Of a stretch of 64,000 nt of DNA, positions 10,548 through 25,557 are shown piece by piece. The position numbers and the translations under genes were made by a program. Every line of letters starts with the position of its first letter. Within the stretch, counting starts at the first letter, position 1. Under the pieces are notes generated by a model. The model worked only from the letters and a program-made list of their open reading frames with translations, was not told the origin of the DNA and ran no database searches. Source of the DNA: Begonia masoniana (taxonomy: Eukaryota; Streptophyta; Magnoliopsida; Cucurbitales; Begoniaceae); assembly GCA_022432975.1 (NCBI GenBank), contig CM039512.1, positions 32,572,545 through 32,636,544 on the forward strand, given 5' to 3'.

Positions 10548-13500
10548 TGTAACACCCCTAATACTGTACCCCATTTCCTCCGGTATAAATTTTTCATTTT
10601 ATAAACTGTAAATCTAATATTAACCAGAATTGAAATCGAAACGAAACCGGAATCGAATTCGAAGTTTTGTTTGGTAACTCATTTTAAAACATAACTAAAA
10701 CAATTTAATAAAACTTAAAACATTTAAATATTTAATAAAAACTGAAGGAGGGGCAAAATCGGAACCAAGCTGCCAAAGAAAAGTGGCGATCGATCTCTGC
10801 AAATTGCAGAGATCGATCGCTGCATGCATTCAGCAGCAAGGGATCGATCTCTGCAAATTGACAGAGATCGATCGCTGCATGGCATTCATGCAGCAAGGAT
10901 CGATCTCTGCAATTGCAGAGATCGATCGCTGCATGCCTTCATGCAGCAAGGGATCGATCTCTGCAAATTGCAGAGATCGATCGCTGCATGCATTCATGCA
11001 GCAAGGGATCGATCTCTGCAAATTGCAGAGATCGATCGCTGCATGCATTCATGCAGCAAGGGATCGATCTCTGCAAATTGCAGAGATCGATCGCTGCATG
11101 CATTCATGCAGCAAGGGATCGATCTCTGCAAATTGCAGAGATCGATCGCTGCATGCATTCATGCAGCAAGGGATCGATCTCTGCAAATTGCAGAGATCGA
11201 TCGCTGCATGCATTCATGCAGCAAGGGATCGATCTCTGCAAATTGCAGAGATCGATCGCTGCATGCATTCATGCAGCAAGGGATCGATCTCTGCAAATTG
11301 CAGAGATCGATCGCTGCATGCATTCATGCAGCAAGGGATCGATCTCTGCAAATTGCAGAGATCGATCGCTGCATGCATTCATGCAGCAAGGGATCGATCT
11401 CTGCAAATTGCAGAGATCGATCGCTGCATGCATTCATGCAGCAAGGGATCGATCTCTGCAAATTGCAGAGATCGATCGCTGCATGCATTCATGCAGCAAG
11501 GGATCGATCTCTGCAAATTGCAGAGATCGATCGCTGCATGCATTCATGCAGCAAGGGATCGATCTCTGCAAATTGCAGAGATCGATCGCTGCATGCATTC
11601 ATGCAGCAAGGGATCGATCTCTGCAAATTGCAGAGATCGATCGCTGCATGCATTCATGCAGCAAGGGATCGATCTCTGCAAATTGCAGAGATCGATCGCT
11701 GCATGCATTCATGCAGCAAGGGATCGATCTCTGCAAATTGCAGAGATCGATCGCTGCATGCATTCATGCAGCAAGGGATCGATCTCTGCAAATTGCAGAG
11801 ATCGATCGCTGCATGCATTCATGCAGCAAGGGATCGATCTCTGCAAATTGCAGAGATCGATCGCTGCATGCATTCATGCAGCAAGGGATCGATCTCTGCA
11901 AATTGCAGAGATCGATCGCTGCATGCATTCATGCAGCAAGGGATCGATCTCTGCAAATTGCAGAGATCGATCGCTGCATGCATTCATGCAGCAAGGGATC
12001 GATCTCTGCAAATTGCAGAGATCGATCGCTGCATGCATTCATGCAGCAAGGGATCGATCTCTGCAAATTGCAGAGATCGATCGCTGCATGCATTCATGCA
12101 GCAAGGGATCGATCTCTGCAAATTGCAGAGATCGATCGCTGCATGCATTCATGCAGCAAGGGATCGATCTCTGCAAATTGCAGAGATCGATCGCTCATTT
12201 CCGTCGGCGTACCTTTGTTTCTGCTTTTTCTTTTCTCTACACTTAGCCAAAACTTCACACCTCAAGCTCTCTGGAATCCGATTCCAGAGAGCAAACATTC
12301 ATACTTTTTTTTTCAACACTTTTCATCCATGATCCTAATGCAATTTTAACTTAAACTCTAATAAACGTATTCTAAAGTCAACTGACTCACAGCGGACTCT
12401 ACGAAATCCAACTGCGTGGATAGCTCTAAAAACCGAGCTATCCGTAACAACCTACAAACAGCAATTCAAAACATTTTCATTTAACTTAACATTTAAACCA
12501 AAACATTTTATAACGTTTATCAAAACTATTTAAACCAAAGCATTTGACATACAATTACCAAAACGTTATCTAACTCCTATCCAGATCCAAACAACCTAAA
12601 TATGTTCTATACAGTTCGTCATTAATCCAAAATATCACGAAGAACCCCCAAAACCTTTACATACACCCACCACGGGTCAAAACGCGCCTCGACTGCTCAG
12701 CGCACACCCACGGCCATCATCCATCAGCTGCTCCTACGTCAGGAGGAGGAATATCATCCTCACCTGGCTCAATGTCTCCTAAAATATCACCTACACCATA
12801 CAGACACATATGAGATATTGAAATCTCAGTAAGCTACGTAAATGCAGATGCATGCGTGCAGTGCATATGAAGTTCAGAAAACATGCATATCAGACATATC
12901 AGGTCATATCAGGTCATTTCATACATATTGCCACCGAGATATCAGCCCACTAAATGGAAAGGATACATTCCGCGGTCGAACTACCACTTTCCACTTAGAT
13001 GGGGGGGGTACATGCTCACAAACCCTACAGCCATGCCTGAGCCCCATCCCGCGTGATCTTTCAGATTTCGTATTTTCGTTCATTATTCATTTCATTTGAA
13101 AACTCGTGCAGAAATCATTTTCATGCCATTTGAAATACGTGATGCATGAACAGTTCATATAAGCATAATGTAACCATACAATAACAAACACATGTATACC
13201 ATCAAGACCGAAATAAACTAACCTATAAACAATTAAACCTAACTACCCAACCAAAAGCAGATTAAACAAACAACTCTTCAGGAATCCTCGATACGACATC
13301 GAAGTATGGTGTAGACCGATTGGTCAAAGTAAGTCACGAAAACTTACCTCGAGCGCGCTGGATCTCAAGCTTCGTCCACGGGAGTCGTGTGTCTGAGAAA
13401 AACACGACATTCGCAATTAAAACCAATTTAAACTATTAACGTCCAAATTTCAAACTTTAACTAAAGAATTATCCTAAATTCTTCACTTAGCTCATTAAAG

Positions 13501-14345
13501 CATTTCGAACGTTAATTATAGCTCGATAATCCAAATTCTCAAATAACGAGTTTTTCTCTAAAAACCCGAAATTTAACCAATTTATAACTTTTTCGCAAAT
13601 TGATTTTTCTTCGTCCAATAACGTCCAATACGTTCAATATATACCTAATCACGGCTAACCTATTAATTACGAAGCCTAAATCGCATTTTTAACGAAAACC
13701 CTAATCGAAACCCTAACCCTAAATCGAACCGAAACTCGAATTAAACACTCGAAATCTAAAGTTACATACCGAGGGTAGCGAGAGAAGGAAGAAACGTGAA
13801 GGACGGAAGAGAAACGGAAGTCGGACGGAGGTCGAAATGGTGGAGCTCGTTGGCTGAGGGGTGAAGAAATCGCCTCTGTGATTTTGGTTGCCGCAGGGGA
13901 AGAAATGAAGTGAAGAGAAGAAGAAGAATTAGGTTAGGTTATATTAATTAGATTTCGTAAATTACCAAAACGCCCTTTTTTGATTTCTATATTGATTTCG
14001 TTCTTCGGTTTGTTAATCGTCTAACGAGTTGGATTCGCAAAAACTCCATATTTTGCCAACAACTCATATTTATCACCAGGGTTTTATTAAAACTGTCCGT
14101 TCGCCAAACGGACCCCGTTTACTATTTTTACTAAAACGTCATTTGATTTACGATAGTGGTAATTACTCGGAATATAGCGTTTAATCTCCGAAAATTCTCA
14201 TAAATTCCTTAAAATTCCAATTAGTCGTTAGGATCGTAATGACGCTTTCTTTTCGTAAATCTGACCTGATTTGACATAATTACAAAAATGCCAATAACAA
14301 TATAATAATAATATAATAAAAGGTCCGTACAAACCGGATATTACA
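10548..14345 (-). repeat. 5' LTR of the gypsy element (3,798 bp)
   Basis: Bounded by TGTAAC...TTACA. It contains a 55-bp array (10783-12196) near its 3' end in element orientation, and then an inverted-repeat block CTCTCTGGAATC/GATTCCAGAGAG at 12269-12292. Between 12840 and 12930 are short direct repeats (ATATCAGGTCAT). A similar layout, including the CTCTCTGGAAT...CCAGAGAG block, is found in the solo LTR at 26740-29050, so the two are related. The open frames inside are repeat artefacts, and no host gene was seen in 12200-14345. Confidence 0.88.
10783..12196. repeat. 55-bp tandem array, each unit two hairpins (about 25 copies)
   Basis: The period is 55 bp (unit starts at 11006, 11061, 11116 and so on). 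Each unit holds a 13-bp inverted repeat (arms GATCGATCTCTGC and GCAGAGATCGATC around AAATT) and an 8-bp inverted repeat (arms GCTGCATG and CATGCAGC around CATT). The first two or three units (10783-10960) carry small indels; the rest look identical by eye. All three forward frames stay open because the unit lacks stops and 55 is not a multiple of three, so these frames are not evidence for protein. Confidence 0.95.
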
Positions 14346-15100
<755 letters not shown>

Positions 15101-16656
15101 ACACTAACTTCACACACATAGAAGGTCAAGCTACAAATAGACCTCCTTTCTTTGATGAGAGTGATTATGTTTATTGGAAGGCTAGAATGAAAATATTCGT
15201 TCAAGCCATGGACTATGAGACTTGGTGTATTATAGAGAATGACCCTTTTAAGGCCATGAAAACTGTAGATGGGAAAAGTGTCCCTAAGGACTCTACTGAA
15301 TTATCTGAGTCTGATAAGAGAAATCTGAGCCTTAATGCCAAGGCGGTAAACACCATGTACTGTGCTTTGAATAGAGACGAATTTAATAGAGTACAAGGGT
15401 GTGAGAGTGCCCAAGAGATTTGGCACCTATTAGAGGTCACACACGATGATACAAATCAAGTGAAAGAGAGTAAATTAAATATGCTCATACACGAATATGA
15501 ACTATTCTCGATGCCTAAGGATGAGTCTATTTCTTCCATGTTTACAAGATTTACTAACATTACTAATGGGTTGAAAGCTTTTGGTAAATCTTATTCTAGT
15601 GAAGAACAGGTCAGGAAGATCCTCAGATGTCTTCCAAGAAGCTGGCAGCCAAAGGTGACTGCAATTCAGGAAGCAAAGGATCTCAAAGCTCTAAAGCTAA
15701 AGGAACTCATTGGATCTCTCATGACACATGAGATCACAATGAGGTCGAACGAGAAGGAAGATCTTAAGGAAAAAGAGACAACAAAAAGAAAAGATATTGC
15801 TATGAAAGCCTCTTCAAGTAAACATGAAGTCTCTGAGGATGAAGAAGAAGAAGATGATGAAGACATTGCACTCATCACTAGGAGATTTAGCAAGTTTCTT
15901 CGAAGGAAGAAGCTGCAAGGGAGAAGCTTGCCCAAGAATGAAAGGCAACCCAAAGACAAGGAGATTACTTACTTTGGATGTGGAAAGTCTGACCACATGA
16001 AGGCAGATTGTCCACAAACCAAGAAGAATCCTAAGAAATTTAAGAAGAAGGCTATGAAGGCCACTTGGGATGACAGTGAAGGTGACACATCCTCTTTAGA
16101 AGATGAGGAAGTAGCCAACCTCTGTTTCATGGCTCACGATAATGAGGTTAGCATTTCTTCTTGTGAGAGTGAGTATGATGATGATGGGGATATGGTTGAT
16201 GCCTTTAACGATTTAGTTAAACAGTTTGGCATGTTAAAGGCTAAATACAATACACTGCAAAAGGAAAATACAAGTCTAATTGAGAAGCATGCTAAAGAAG
16301 TGAACTTGCATGAAAAAGAAATCACTGAACTTAAGAAGACAAATGAATCTTTGAATAAACTTGTTCTTTGGTTCTCAAATGGTAGCAAGAACTTAACATT
16401 GCTAATAGGGAATCATAGAGCTACTCATGATAAAGCAGGGTTAGGCTATGATAAGTTCAATAAGAGAAAAGTTTTTAAGAATTTCTTTGTCAAACCGACT
16501 ACTTGTCATACCTGTAATGAAGTAGGACATAAGTCCTTTGTATGTCCTTTAAAAACCAATAATATGAAAACTGGCAGTAAGTTGCAATGGGTTCCCAAAG
16601 GAACCAAAACTAACACTAGGACCCAAAAGATTTGGGTACATAAGAAGACTGTTTGA
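15101..16656 (+). CDS. Sirevirus gag (5' end missing)
   Basis: The frame is open from the poly-C run. It starts with FFDESDYVYWKARMK, the usual start of a copia gag core, so the true start codon is lost upstream; the first ATG left is 15187. The core spans about 15150-15760 (CESAQEIWHLLEVTH, LPRSWQPKVTAI). An acidic stretch (EDEEEEDDED) follows. A first zinc knuckle at about 15970-16012 has its first Cys replaced by Tyr (YFGCGKSDHMKADC). A predicted coiled coil lies around 16210-16370, and an intact second knuckle CHTCNEVGHKSFVC at 16504-16545. TGA at 16654-16656 ends it, and pol is in the -1 frame with a very short overlap. Confidence 0.85.
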
Positions 16657-19600
16657 TCACTGTTTTGCAGGTTGACTGCTCTCCCAGAAAGAATCAGTGG
16701 TACCTTGACAGTGGTTGTTCAAGACATATGACGGGAGACTCAACCAAGTTTGCTAGTGTCAACAAGAAAAGGGGCAGTGTTACTTTTGGGGGAAACCAAA
16801 AGGGCAAGATTGTTGGCATAGGCAATATAGGTAACAGTATTAATTCTGTTATTGAGAATGTGTTATTAGTTGATGGATTGAAGTATAATTTACTTGGTAT
16901 TAGCCAGTTATGTGATAAAGGATATAAGGTGACTTTTAAGTCAAATTTCTGCATAATTAAAGATGCTGCAAATGGCAAAATTCTGTTTACTGGCTTTAGG
17001 AAAGAAAATATCTATATCATTGACTTAGATAATATTGTTTGTGATAATGAGAAATGTTTTGCTGTTAATTCCTCTAATGATAGCTGGATTTGGCATAGGA
17101 GATTAGGACATGTAGGAATAGATACCTTAGCTAAGATTACTAAGGATAATTTAGTTAGAGGGATTCCTAAGATATCCTTTGAAAAGGATAAGGTCTGTGA
17201 AGCCTGCCAAATGGGTAAGCAGATCAAAAGTTCCTTTGCATCGAAGAATGCAATTTCAACTTCCAAGCCTCTCCAACTTCTCCACATGGACCTCTTCGGT
17301 CCTTCAAATATAGTTAGTCTAGGTGGAAAATTCTATGCTTATGTCATTGTTGACGACTTCTCTAGATTTTTCTGGGTATTCTTTCTGAAGTCTAAATAAG
17401 ACTTTTGATACCTTTTCTAGCTTTAGGAAAAGAGTTCAAAATGAAAAGGAGCTCACCATTGTTGCTATTCGTAGTGATCATGGTGGAGAATTTGAAAATG
17501 AGAGATTTGAACTCTTGTGTCTCAAGTATGGAATTGAGCACAATTTCTCCTCTTCTAGAACCCCTCAGCAAAATGGTGTAGTTGAGAGGAAATATAGGTC
17601 TCTCCAAGAGCTTGCCCGAACCATGCTTAATGAAAATTCCCTTCCTAAGTATTTCTGGGCTGAAGCTGTTGCAACAACTTGTTATGTGCTCAATCGGGTC
17701 TCCATAAGACCTATTCTTGAGAAAACTCCATATGAGCTCTGGAGTGGGAAAACGCCCTCTGTTAAATACTTTAGAGCCTTTGGTTGTAAATGCTTTATTC
17801 TCAACACTAAGGATAACTTAGGAAAATTCGATTCCAAATCTGATCTTGGAATTTTTCTTGGTTATTCTCTTACTAGTAAAGCATATAGAGTATTCAATAG
17901 GAGAACTCTAGTTGTAGAAGAATCAATTCATGTTAATTTTGATGAGTCCCCTCAATCCACAATCAATGTGGATGAGGATGTCACTTTGGAAAATCATTTG
18001 GACTCTCTTTCCTTAGAAAAACCCTCAGATTCACTACAAGTAGAAAAATCCTTAGAACCCTCCTCTACTTCTCTTGATATTGTTCCTGTCAAGGATGAAA
18101 ATCCTACTCTCCCTAGAGATTGGAAATATGTCAGAAACCATCCAATAGATGAAATCTTAGGTGATCCTTCTCTAGGAGTTAAGACTAGATCCTCTCTTAG
18201 GAACCTCTGTGCCAATATGGCATTTATCTCTCAAGTAGAGCCTAAGAAGTTTGAAGAGGCCGAGAATGATGAGTATTTGATTTTAGCTATGCAAGAAGAG
18301 CTAAATCAATTTGAAAGGAGCAAGGTATGAGAACTTGTTCCACGGCCTAAGGATCATCCCATTATTGGAACTAAATGGGTTTATAAGAATAAATTGGATA
18401 AAAATGGAATTGTTGTGAGAAAGAAGGCTAGACTAGTTGCTGAGGGATACTCTCAAGAAGAGGGTATTGATTTTGAGGAATCTTTTGCCCCTGTAACTAG
18501 ATTAGAGTCAATTAGGATGCTCCTTGCTTTTGCTTGCTACAAAAACTTCACACTCTTTCAAATGAATGTAAAGAGTGCATTCTTAAATGGTTATATTACA
18601 GAAGTAGTTTATGTTGAGCAACCCTTAGGTTTTGAAGCTTTTGACAAACCCGACCATGTCTATAAATTAAGGAAAGCTCTCTATGGTCTTAAACAGGCTC
18701 CTAGAGCTTGGTATGATAGGTTGAGGAACTTCCTTGAGGAAAGGAATTTCAAAAAGGGTAACACCGACTCAACTCTATTTACCATGAAAAAGGATAAGGA
18801 TATTCTGTTAGTTCAAATTTATGTCGATGACATTATTTTTGGATCAACTAATGTCAACATGTGTAATGAGTTTTCCTCCCTCATGCAAAGTGAATTTGAG
18901 ATGAGTATGATGGGGGAGTTAAAATTCTTCTTAGGATTTCAGATTAGTCAATCTCCTGATCGAATTTTCTTCTGTCAAGAAAAGTACATTAAGGAACTTC
19001 TTAAGAAATTTGGTTTAGAATCTGTCAAATCTTCTAGAACTCCCATGAGTACCACAACCAAATTGGACAAAGATGAAAACGGTATAAGTGTTGACATTAA
19101 GAAATATCGTGGTATGATTGGTTCTTTGTTATATCTGACTGCCAGTAGGCCAGATATACTCTTTAGTGTCTGTCTATGTGCTAGATTCCAAGCTACCCCT
19201 AAAGAATCTCATTTAACTGCTGTAAAAAGGATTTTCAAATATTTGAGTGGGACTTATGATTTAGGATTGTAGTATCCAAATGGCACTTCTTTTAATCTGA
19301 TTGGATATTCAGATTCTGACTATGCAGGTAGTCTTGTTGATAGAAAAAGCACTAGTGGCACCTGTCAGTTCTTAGGTGAATCTTTAGTCTCCTGGTATTC
19401 TAAGAAACAGAATTATGTTGCATTATCAACTGCTGAAAGTGAATATATTGCTGCTGGCAGTTGCTGTGCACAAATGCTTTGGATGAAACAAACTCTAGAA
19501 GACTATAATATGTTCTATGATAGGATTCCTATTCGGTGTGACAACACCAGTGCTATCAACATTTCTAAGAATCCAATTCAGCATTCTAGAACTAAGCATA

Positions 19601-19770
19601 TAGAGGTCAGATATCACTTTATAAGAGATCATGTTCAAAAAGGTGATATTTCCTTAGAATTTGTTAATTCTGTTGATCAATTAGCTGATATCTTTACCAA
19701 GCCTTTAGATGAAAAGACCTTCAATAATATTAGAATAAGGCTAGGTTTCATTCGGTTTGAGAAAAACTAA
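16653..19770 (+). pseudogene. Sirevirus pol (protease-integrase-RT-RNase H), broken
   Basis: In order: protease (YLDSGCSRHMTGD, about 16700), integrase zinc region (WHRRLGHVG ... CEACQMGK), integrase core (MDLFGPS near 17287, RSDHGGEF near 17472, NGVVERK near 17573), reverse transcriptase ([12 protein letters not shown] near 18685, YVDDIIFGS near 18820) and RNase H (YSDSDYAG near 19310, SRTKHIEVRYHFIRD near 19590, ADIFTKPL near 19690). The order IN before RT defines Ty1/copia. Breaks: stop TAA at 17397-17399 with a one-base shift, TGA at 18328-18330 and TAG at 19270-19272, the last two at positions where Trp is usual. The protein is not made as one piece from this copy. Confidence 0.88.
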
Positions 19771-19968
19771 GGTTATTTCTCTGTTGGTGAATCTTGTGTA
19801 ATAGAGCTGTTTTTAGCTGTGAGGGCATCGGTAGATGCAGTGTTTTCCAATAGGCATCGGAAGATGCATTTCTATCGGTAGGAATCGGAAGATGTATTCT
19901 TTATCTGCTGACATGTGTGACCCATCGGGTTAATCGGTTTTACACGTGTATCTTCATCTCGTCGGGCG
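19771..19968. promoter_or_regulatory. Cluster of CATCGG/CCGATG motifs between pol and the env-like ORF
   Basis: Within about 150 bp the words GCATCGGTAGATGC, GCATCGGAAGATGC, ATCGGTAGGAATCGG, CATCGGG and AATCGG occur. Two are small inverted repeats (GCATC...GATGC). Repeated palindromic motifs in non-coding parts of Sireviruses are known. Here the same CCGAT word family reappears in this element's 3' LTR. Function is unknown; a cis-regulatory role is inference. Confidence 0.6.
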
Positions 19969-22165
19969 ATGCCCTATTATCTTTTAAACTCTGTTTCTTC
20001 TCAAAGACGCTTCACATTTCGCGCTCTTTCTGAAAACCCCTGCCCTACCAGTTCTCTCTCGCTCTCGAGTCCTATTTCTCCAATGGATTTTCCAGGTTCA
20101 TCTTCTCGCGCTGCTAAGGAACCTGCCAAAAAAAAGGCCAAAGTATCAGCTCGTCCTCCACGAGAGATTCCTCGTGCCAAAGAGTGGCCATCTCTCTTCT
20201 TTCTCTCTAAGGCTGCTGAGTTAAGGTACCATGACGACTATAGGTACAAAACTTTAATCCCCAGTCGAGGGATTTACTTTGATGACTTAGCAGGAATGGA
20301 TATTATAGAACCCTTGAAAGATCTTGGGTTGTTAGGATTATTTGAAGTAGAATCGTACTATTACCCAGAGGCAATCAGAATGTTCTATGCTAATATGAGT
20401 TTTACTTCTGAATTCTCTATTATTAAGAACTATGTGTATAGCAAGCATATTGAGATTACTCCTCAATTTATTAATGCCCTTTTGGAGTGCTCCCATTTAG
20501 ATAGCCTCCCTTTCCAGTACATGACCGGCTCTAAACCCCCTTTCTTTGGTACATCTGAGGGTCTAAGTTTTCTACAGCTTATAGTTCTTGACCCAAACCA
20601 TACCCCAGATCCTCTTAAAGGCAAACACCTGACTGCAAGAGCCAGGTTGTTTCATCAGATGATAGGATACAATATTATCCCTAAGGGTGGTCACCATGAT
20701 GAGGTGAGTGCAATGGAGCTTTTTGTTCTGTTTGCACTGTACCAAATGGCCCCCTTCAATCTTGGATATGTTGTGGTTAGAAGGATGATTCAGGCTGTGA
20801 CATCCAGAGCTACCTCCTTTCCTTATAATCTGCTGCTCATGAAGATTTTTATGCATCTTGAGGTTGTCTTTCCAGATGATGAAGACCCCTTTCGTCTTCA
20901 ACCCACAAGTTTCTATTCCAAAACCACTTTGACCAAAATGGGAATAAAGAGAACCAGAACTGGGGAGCTTGTTGTGAATGTTCCTAAGAGAAATACTGCT
21001 AAGGCAGCAGTTGCCAAAAAGGGGAAAAGAAAACTTAGCCTGCTAGAGGAGTCCACTGCTGAAGAAGGGGATGACTCTGAGATACCAGCATTTAATAATT
21101 CCCCTTCTCAATCTCAGGCTTCTAGCTTCCAACCTCCTCTTGTGCGAAGGCGTCCAGCCCCTTTCTCACGGGCACTTATTTCAGAGGCAATCTCTACACC
21201 CTCCTCTGTGCCCCTACCTCTTCCAGAGAATCCTCCATCTCCTCCACCTTTTGCCGATTCTGCTTCCTCCAGCTCCTTCCTCTCCAGTCCAACAGACTAT
21301 GTCTCCTCCATCACCAGTCCAACCACCTCCTACAATCCAATTACCTCCTCCAAGTCCACCTGCTTCTCAAGTCCCAATCCCTTCACCTCCTTCACCTGCA
21401 CTTTTGATGACTTCACTACCTGCCCTTCCACCTATCCCCCTCACTCCTCAAGTACCAGTATTCTCACCCATTCCCTCAGTACCACCTGCCACTCCTCTAA
21501 CTTATCAGAGGAGATTTTCAATGAGTGAGACTCAGTATAATGAGCTGAAGGTCTCTATTGCCCGCATCGAGTCAGCTCTCAGTTCCATTGAAAGTAGGAT
21601 TGAACAGTCTCTTGATGCCAAGCTAGCCAAGAATCAAAAAAACATCCGCACAGATTTAGATACCGGTCTTGGTTTGTTGTCTCAAAAATTGGATGCTGAT
21701 AGGTGCATGGTTGTCAGGGAACTTGAGTCACTCAAATCCTCAATTGACAATCTGCATCCCGAACCAGAACCTGAACCATCTAGCTCTGTCAGTGTTCCAG
21801 AGGCCTGCTTTGAAGACTGGTTTCTTCCTCTTTCCAGGCCTGCAGTTACTGAAGATGTGCGCTTCATGTCACTGGATCTTCAGGAGGCTGAATTTGCTTT
21901 CTCTCCTCCTGATGTGTCTACTGCTGGTCTTTCTGTCGAGCCTTCTCCATGTATGGACATGGTGGTGTATCAAGGTCCCTCTACCTCTGTTGCTCCTCAG
22001 CCAGAGCCTACTCCATGCCAGGATTTAGTGCTTTATCAACCATCTATCCCTCTTGATATTCATTCTCTTCGTGCCCTTGTAGATGCATATTTTCATTCAA
22101 ACCTTGAAGTACCTTCTTGGATTAGCCAAGCTTTCTGGAATCATTTTGTCTCTTTCTTTAAATAG
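19969..22165 (+). pseudogene. Sirevirus env-like third ORF, split by a frameshift
   Basis: The first frame (ATG 19969, likelier start PMDFPG at 20083) encodes a basic N-terminus (KKKAKVSARPPRE) and the plant 'putative transposon protein' type domain (LSKAAELRYHDDYRYKTLI, ARLFHQMIGYNIIPKGGH, MELFVLFALYQM). It then runs through Pro/Ser-rich codons to 21528. From about 21200-21300 the sensible frame is the next one, open to 22165. That frame gives a proline-rich stretch, a coiled coil (ETQYNELKVSIARIESALSS ... LESLKSSIDNL) and a C-terminal SWISQAFWNHFVSFFK. A proline-rich region followed by a coiled coil is the reported layout of Sirevirus env-like proteins. No clear signal peptide or fusion peptide is seen, so a true envelope role is not supported. 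One indel in the overlap would explain the split. Confidence 0.75.
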
Positions 22166-22510
22166 ATGTTTTTGTTTGTAAACAATTGGTACACAATTTT
22201 ATTAATTTCTACTTACATTTTGCTGATGTTTCTACTCTGTGTGCTGCATGCCTTGGTTATGTTTCTCTCTCCGTTTGTTTTTTATAATGTCAATGGGGGA
22301 GAATGGTATAAATAAATGTATTTGATCTATGCTTTGTGCCATTACTATATTTTGGAACTCTGAAAATCTGGATATATGCATATTTTTGGAACTCTGGTAT
22401 GCTCCCTGTTTGTTAATTGCATTTGCTATGGGGGAGCTAGAATTATGGGGGAGAGTAGTGGTCAATCAAATTTTATACTCATAATTTGTCATCATCAAAA
22501 AGAGGGAGAT
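22166..22510 (+). promoter_or_regulatory. Sirevirus 3' UTR with multiple polypurine tracts
   Basis: GGGGGAG occurs near 22294, 22431 and 22449, and AAAAAGAGGGAGAT ends directly at the 3' LTR (22511). Several PPT-like copies before the functional one are a recognised Sirevirus trait. The purine tract primes plus-strand DNA synthesis during reverse transcription. Confidence 0.8.
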
Positions 22511-22683
22511 TGTTGACTTAAATGTTGGTTAAGTCTAAATATGTTTTTGATAATGTGTTTGTATGGTTAATATTGTAATTTGATTATGTTTGTTTAGTGA
22601 GAATAATGAATTATTCAGTTGATTCAATCTGTTGGAAATGCCCTTGGAAAGGGTATTTTATTATTCTAACAATCGGGTAAGTG

Positions 22684-24910
<2,227 letters not shown>

Positions 24911-25034
24911 TGGCGACGACGACTTGCAACTACAGACGGCAACGGCTACCTGATCTAGTACGGATGCTTCCCAACGGTAACATTTTCCATTTGAAGAAAG
25001 AAGCATTCAATTCTGAGCTAAAAATAAGACAGAG

Positions 25035-25042
25035 TATTTAAG
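25035..25042 (+). promoter_or_regulatory. Probable TATA element of the Sirevirus LTR
   Basis: TATTTAAG, about 500 bp from the LTR end and just after the array, followed by the segment shared with the 5' LTR remnant. The position suits the U3/R border. No transcription start can be seen from sequence alone. Confidence 0.5.
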
Positions 25043-25557
25043 CCGAGGTTAGAGCACGAAGACACATCTTTTTGGCGAAAATTCATTGCTGAGCCCTAAC
25101 TTGAAATTATTCATACTCTGTAATTCTATCTACATCTCTCCTTTCCAAAACTTGAGATTCTGTTTTGAGAGTTTGTAGATTATTATAATCTGTGATTCAA
25201 ATCTGAAAACCCTGTAAGGCAGTGAATTGACGCCCGTAAAGTTCAATCCAGGATTGTGTAAGGCTGTGGATCGAAGCCCGTAAAGTTCAATCAGCATTTC
25301 TCGTTAAGGAAAAGTAAGGAATCTTCAAGGGGGAGCCTTGGAGCGTGGACGTAGGCAGTTTGGCCGAACCACGTTAAAAACTGTGGTGTCGAATTTTCTC
25401 TCACTCTCTTTACTTTATTTGATTGTATGCTATTAGTCTCTAAACTTTATTCAAGAGAGAAATTGATTTAGAAAATTAAGTTAATATAAAAAGTCTAATT
25501 CACCCCCCCCCCCCCCCCACCCCCCTAGACAATACCGATCCTACAAACACATCTAGA

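Larger units (their letters stand above)
5993..14345 (-). mobile_element. Ty3/gypsy chromovirus (Tekay type), 3' end lost in gap
   Basis: A minus-strand element. Its 5' LTR is at 10548-14345, its primer binding site at 10531-10543, and its gag-pol runs from 10382 down to the gap. The LTR has TGTAACACC...ATATTACA ends. The base after it begins GTAAG, the expected 5-bp duplication, but the partner copy lies in the gap. It inserted in the 5' LTR of the copia element that resumes at 14346. This is shown because 14346-14589 aligns directly with the interior of that element's 3' LTR from 25258 on. The PPT and 3' LTR are not visible. Confidence 0.9.

Noticed and set aside
10783..12332. Long open frames of about 480-500 codons in all three plus-strand frames
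   Set aside because: They are translations of the 55-bp array in three phases; a stop-free unit whose length is not a multiple of three keeps every frame open. No start context, domain or codon bias.
19969..22165. True retroviral envelope protein
   Set aside because: No clear signal peptide, fusion peptide or transmembrane anchor; only the position and coiled coil match the env-like ORF of Sireviruses.
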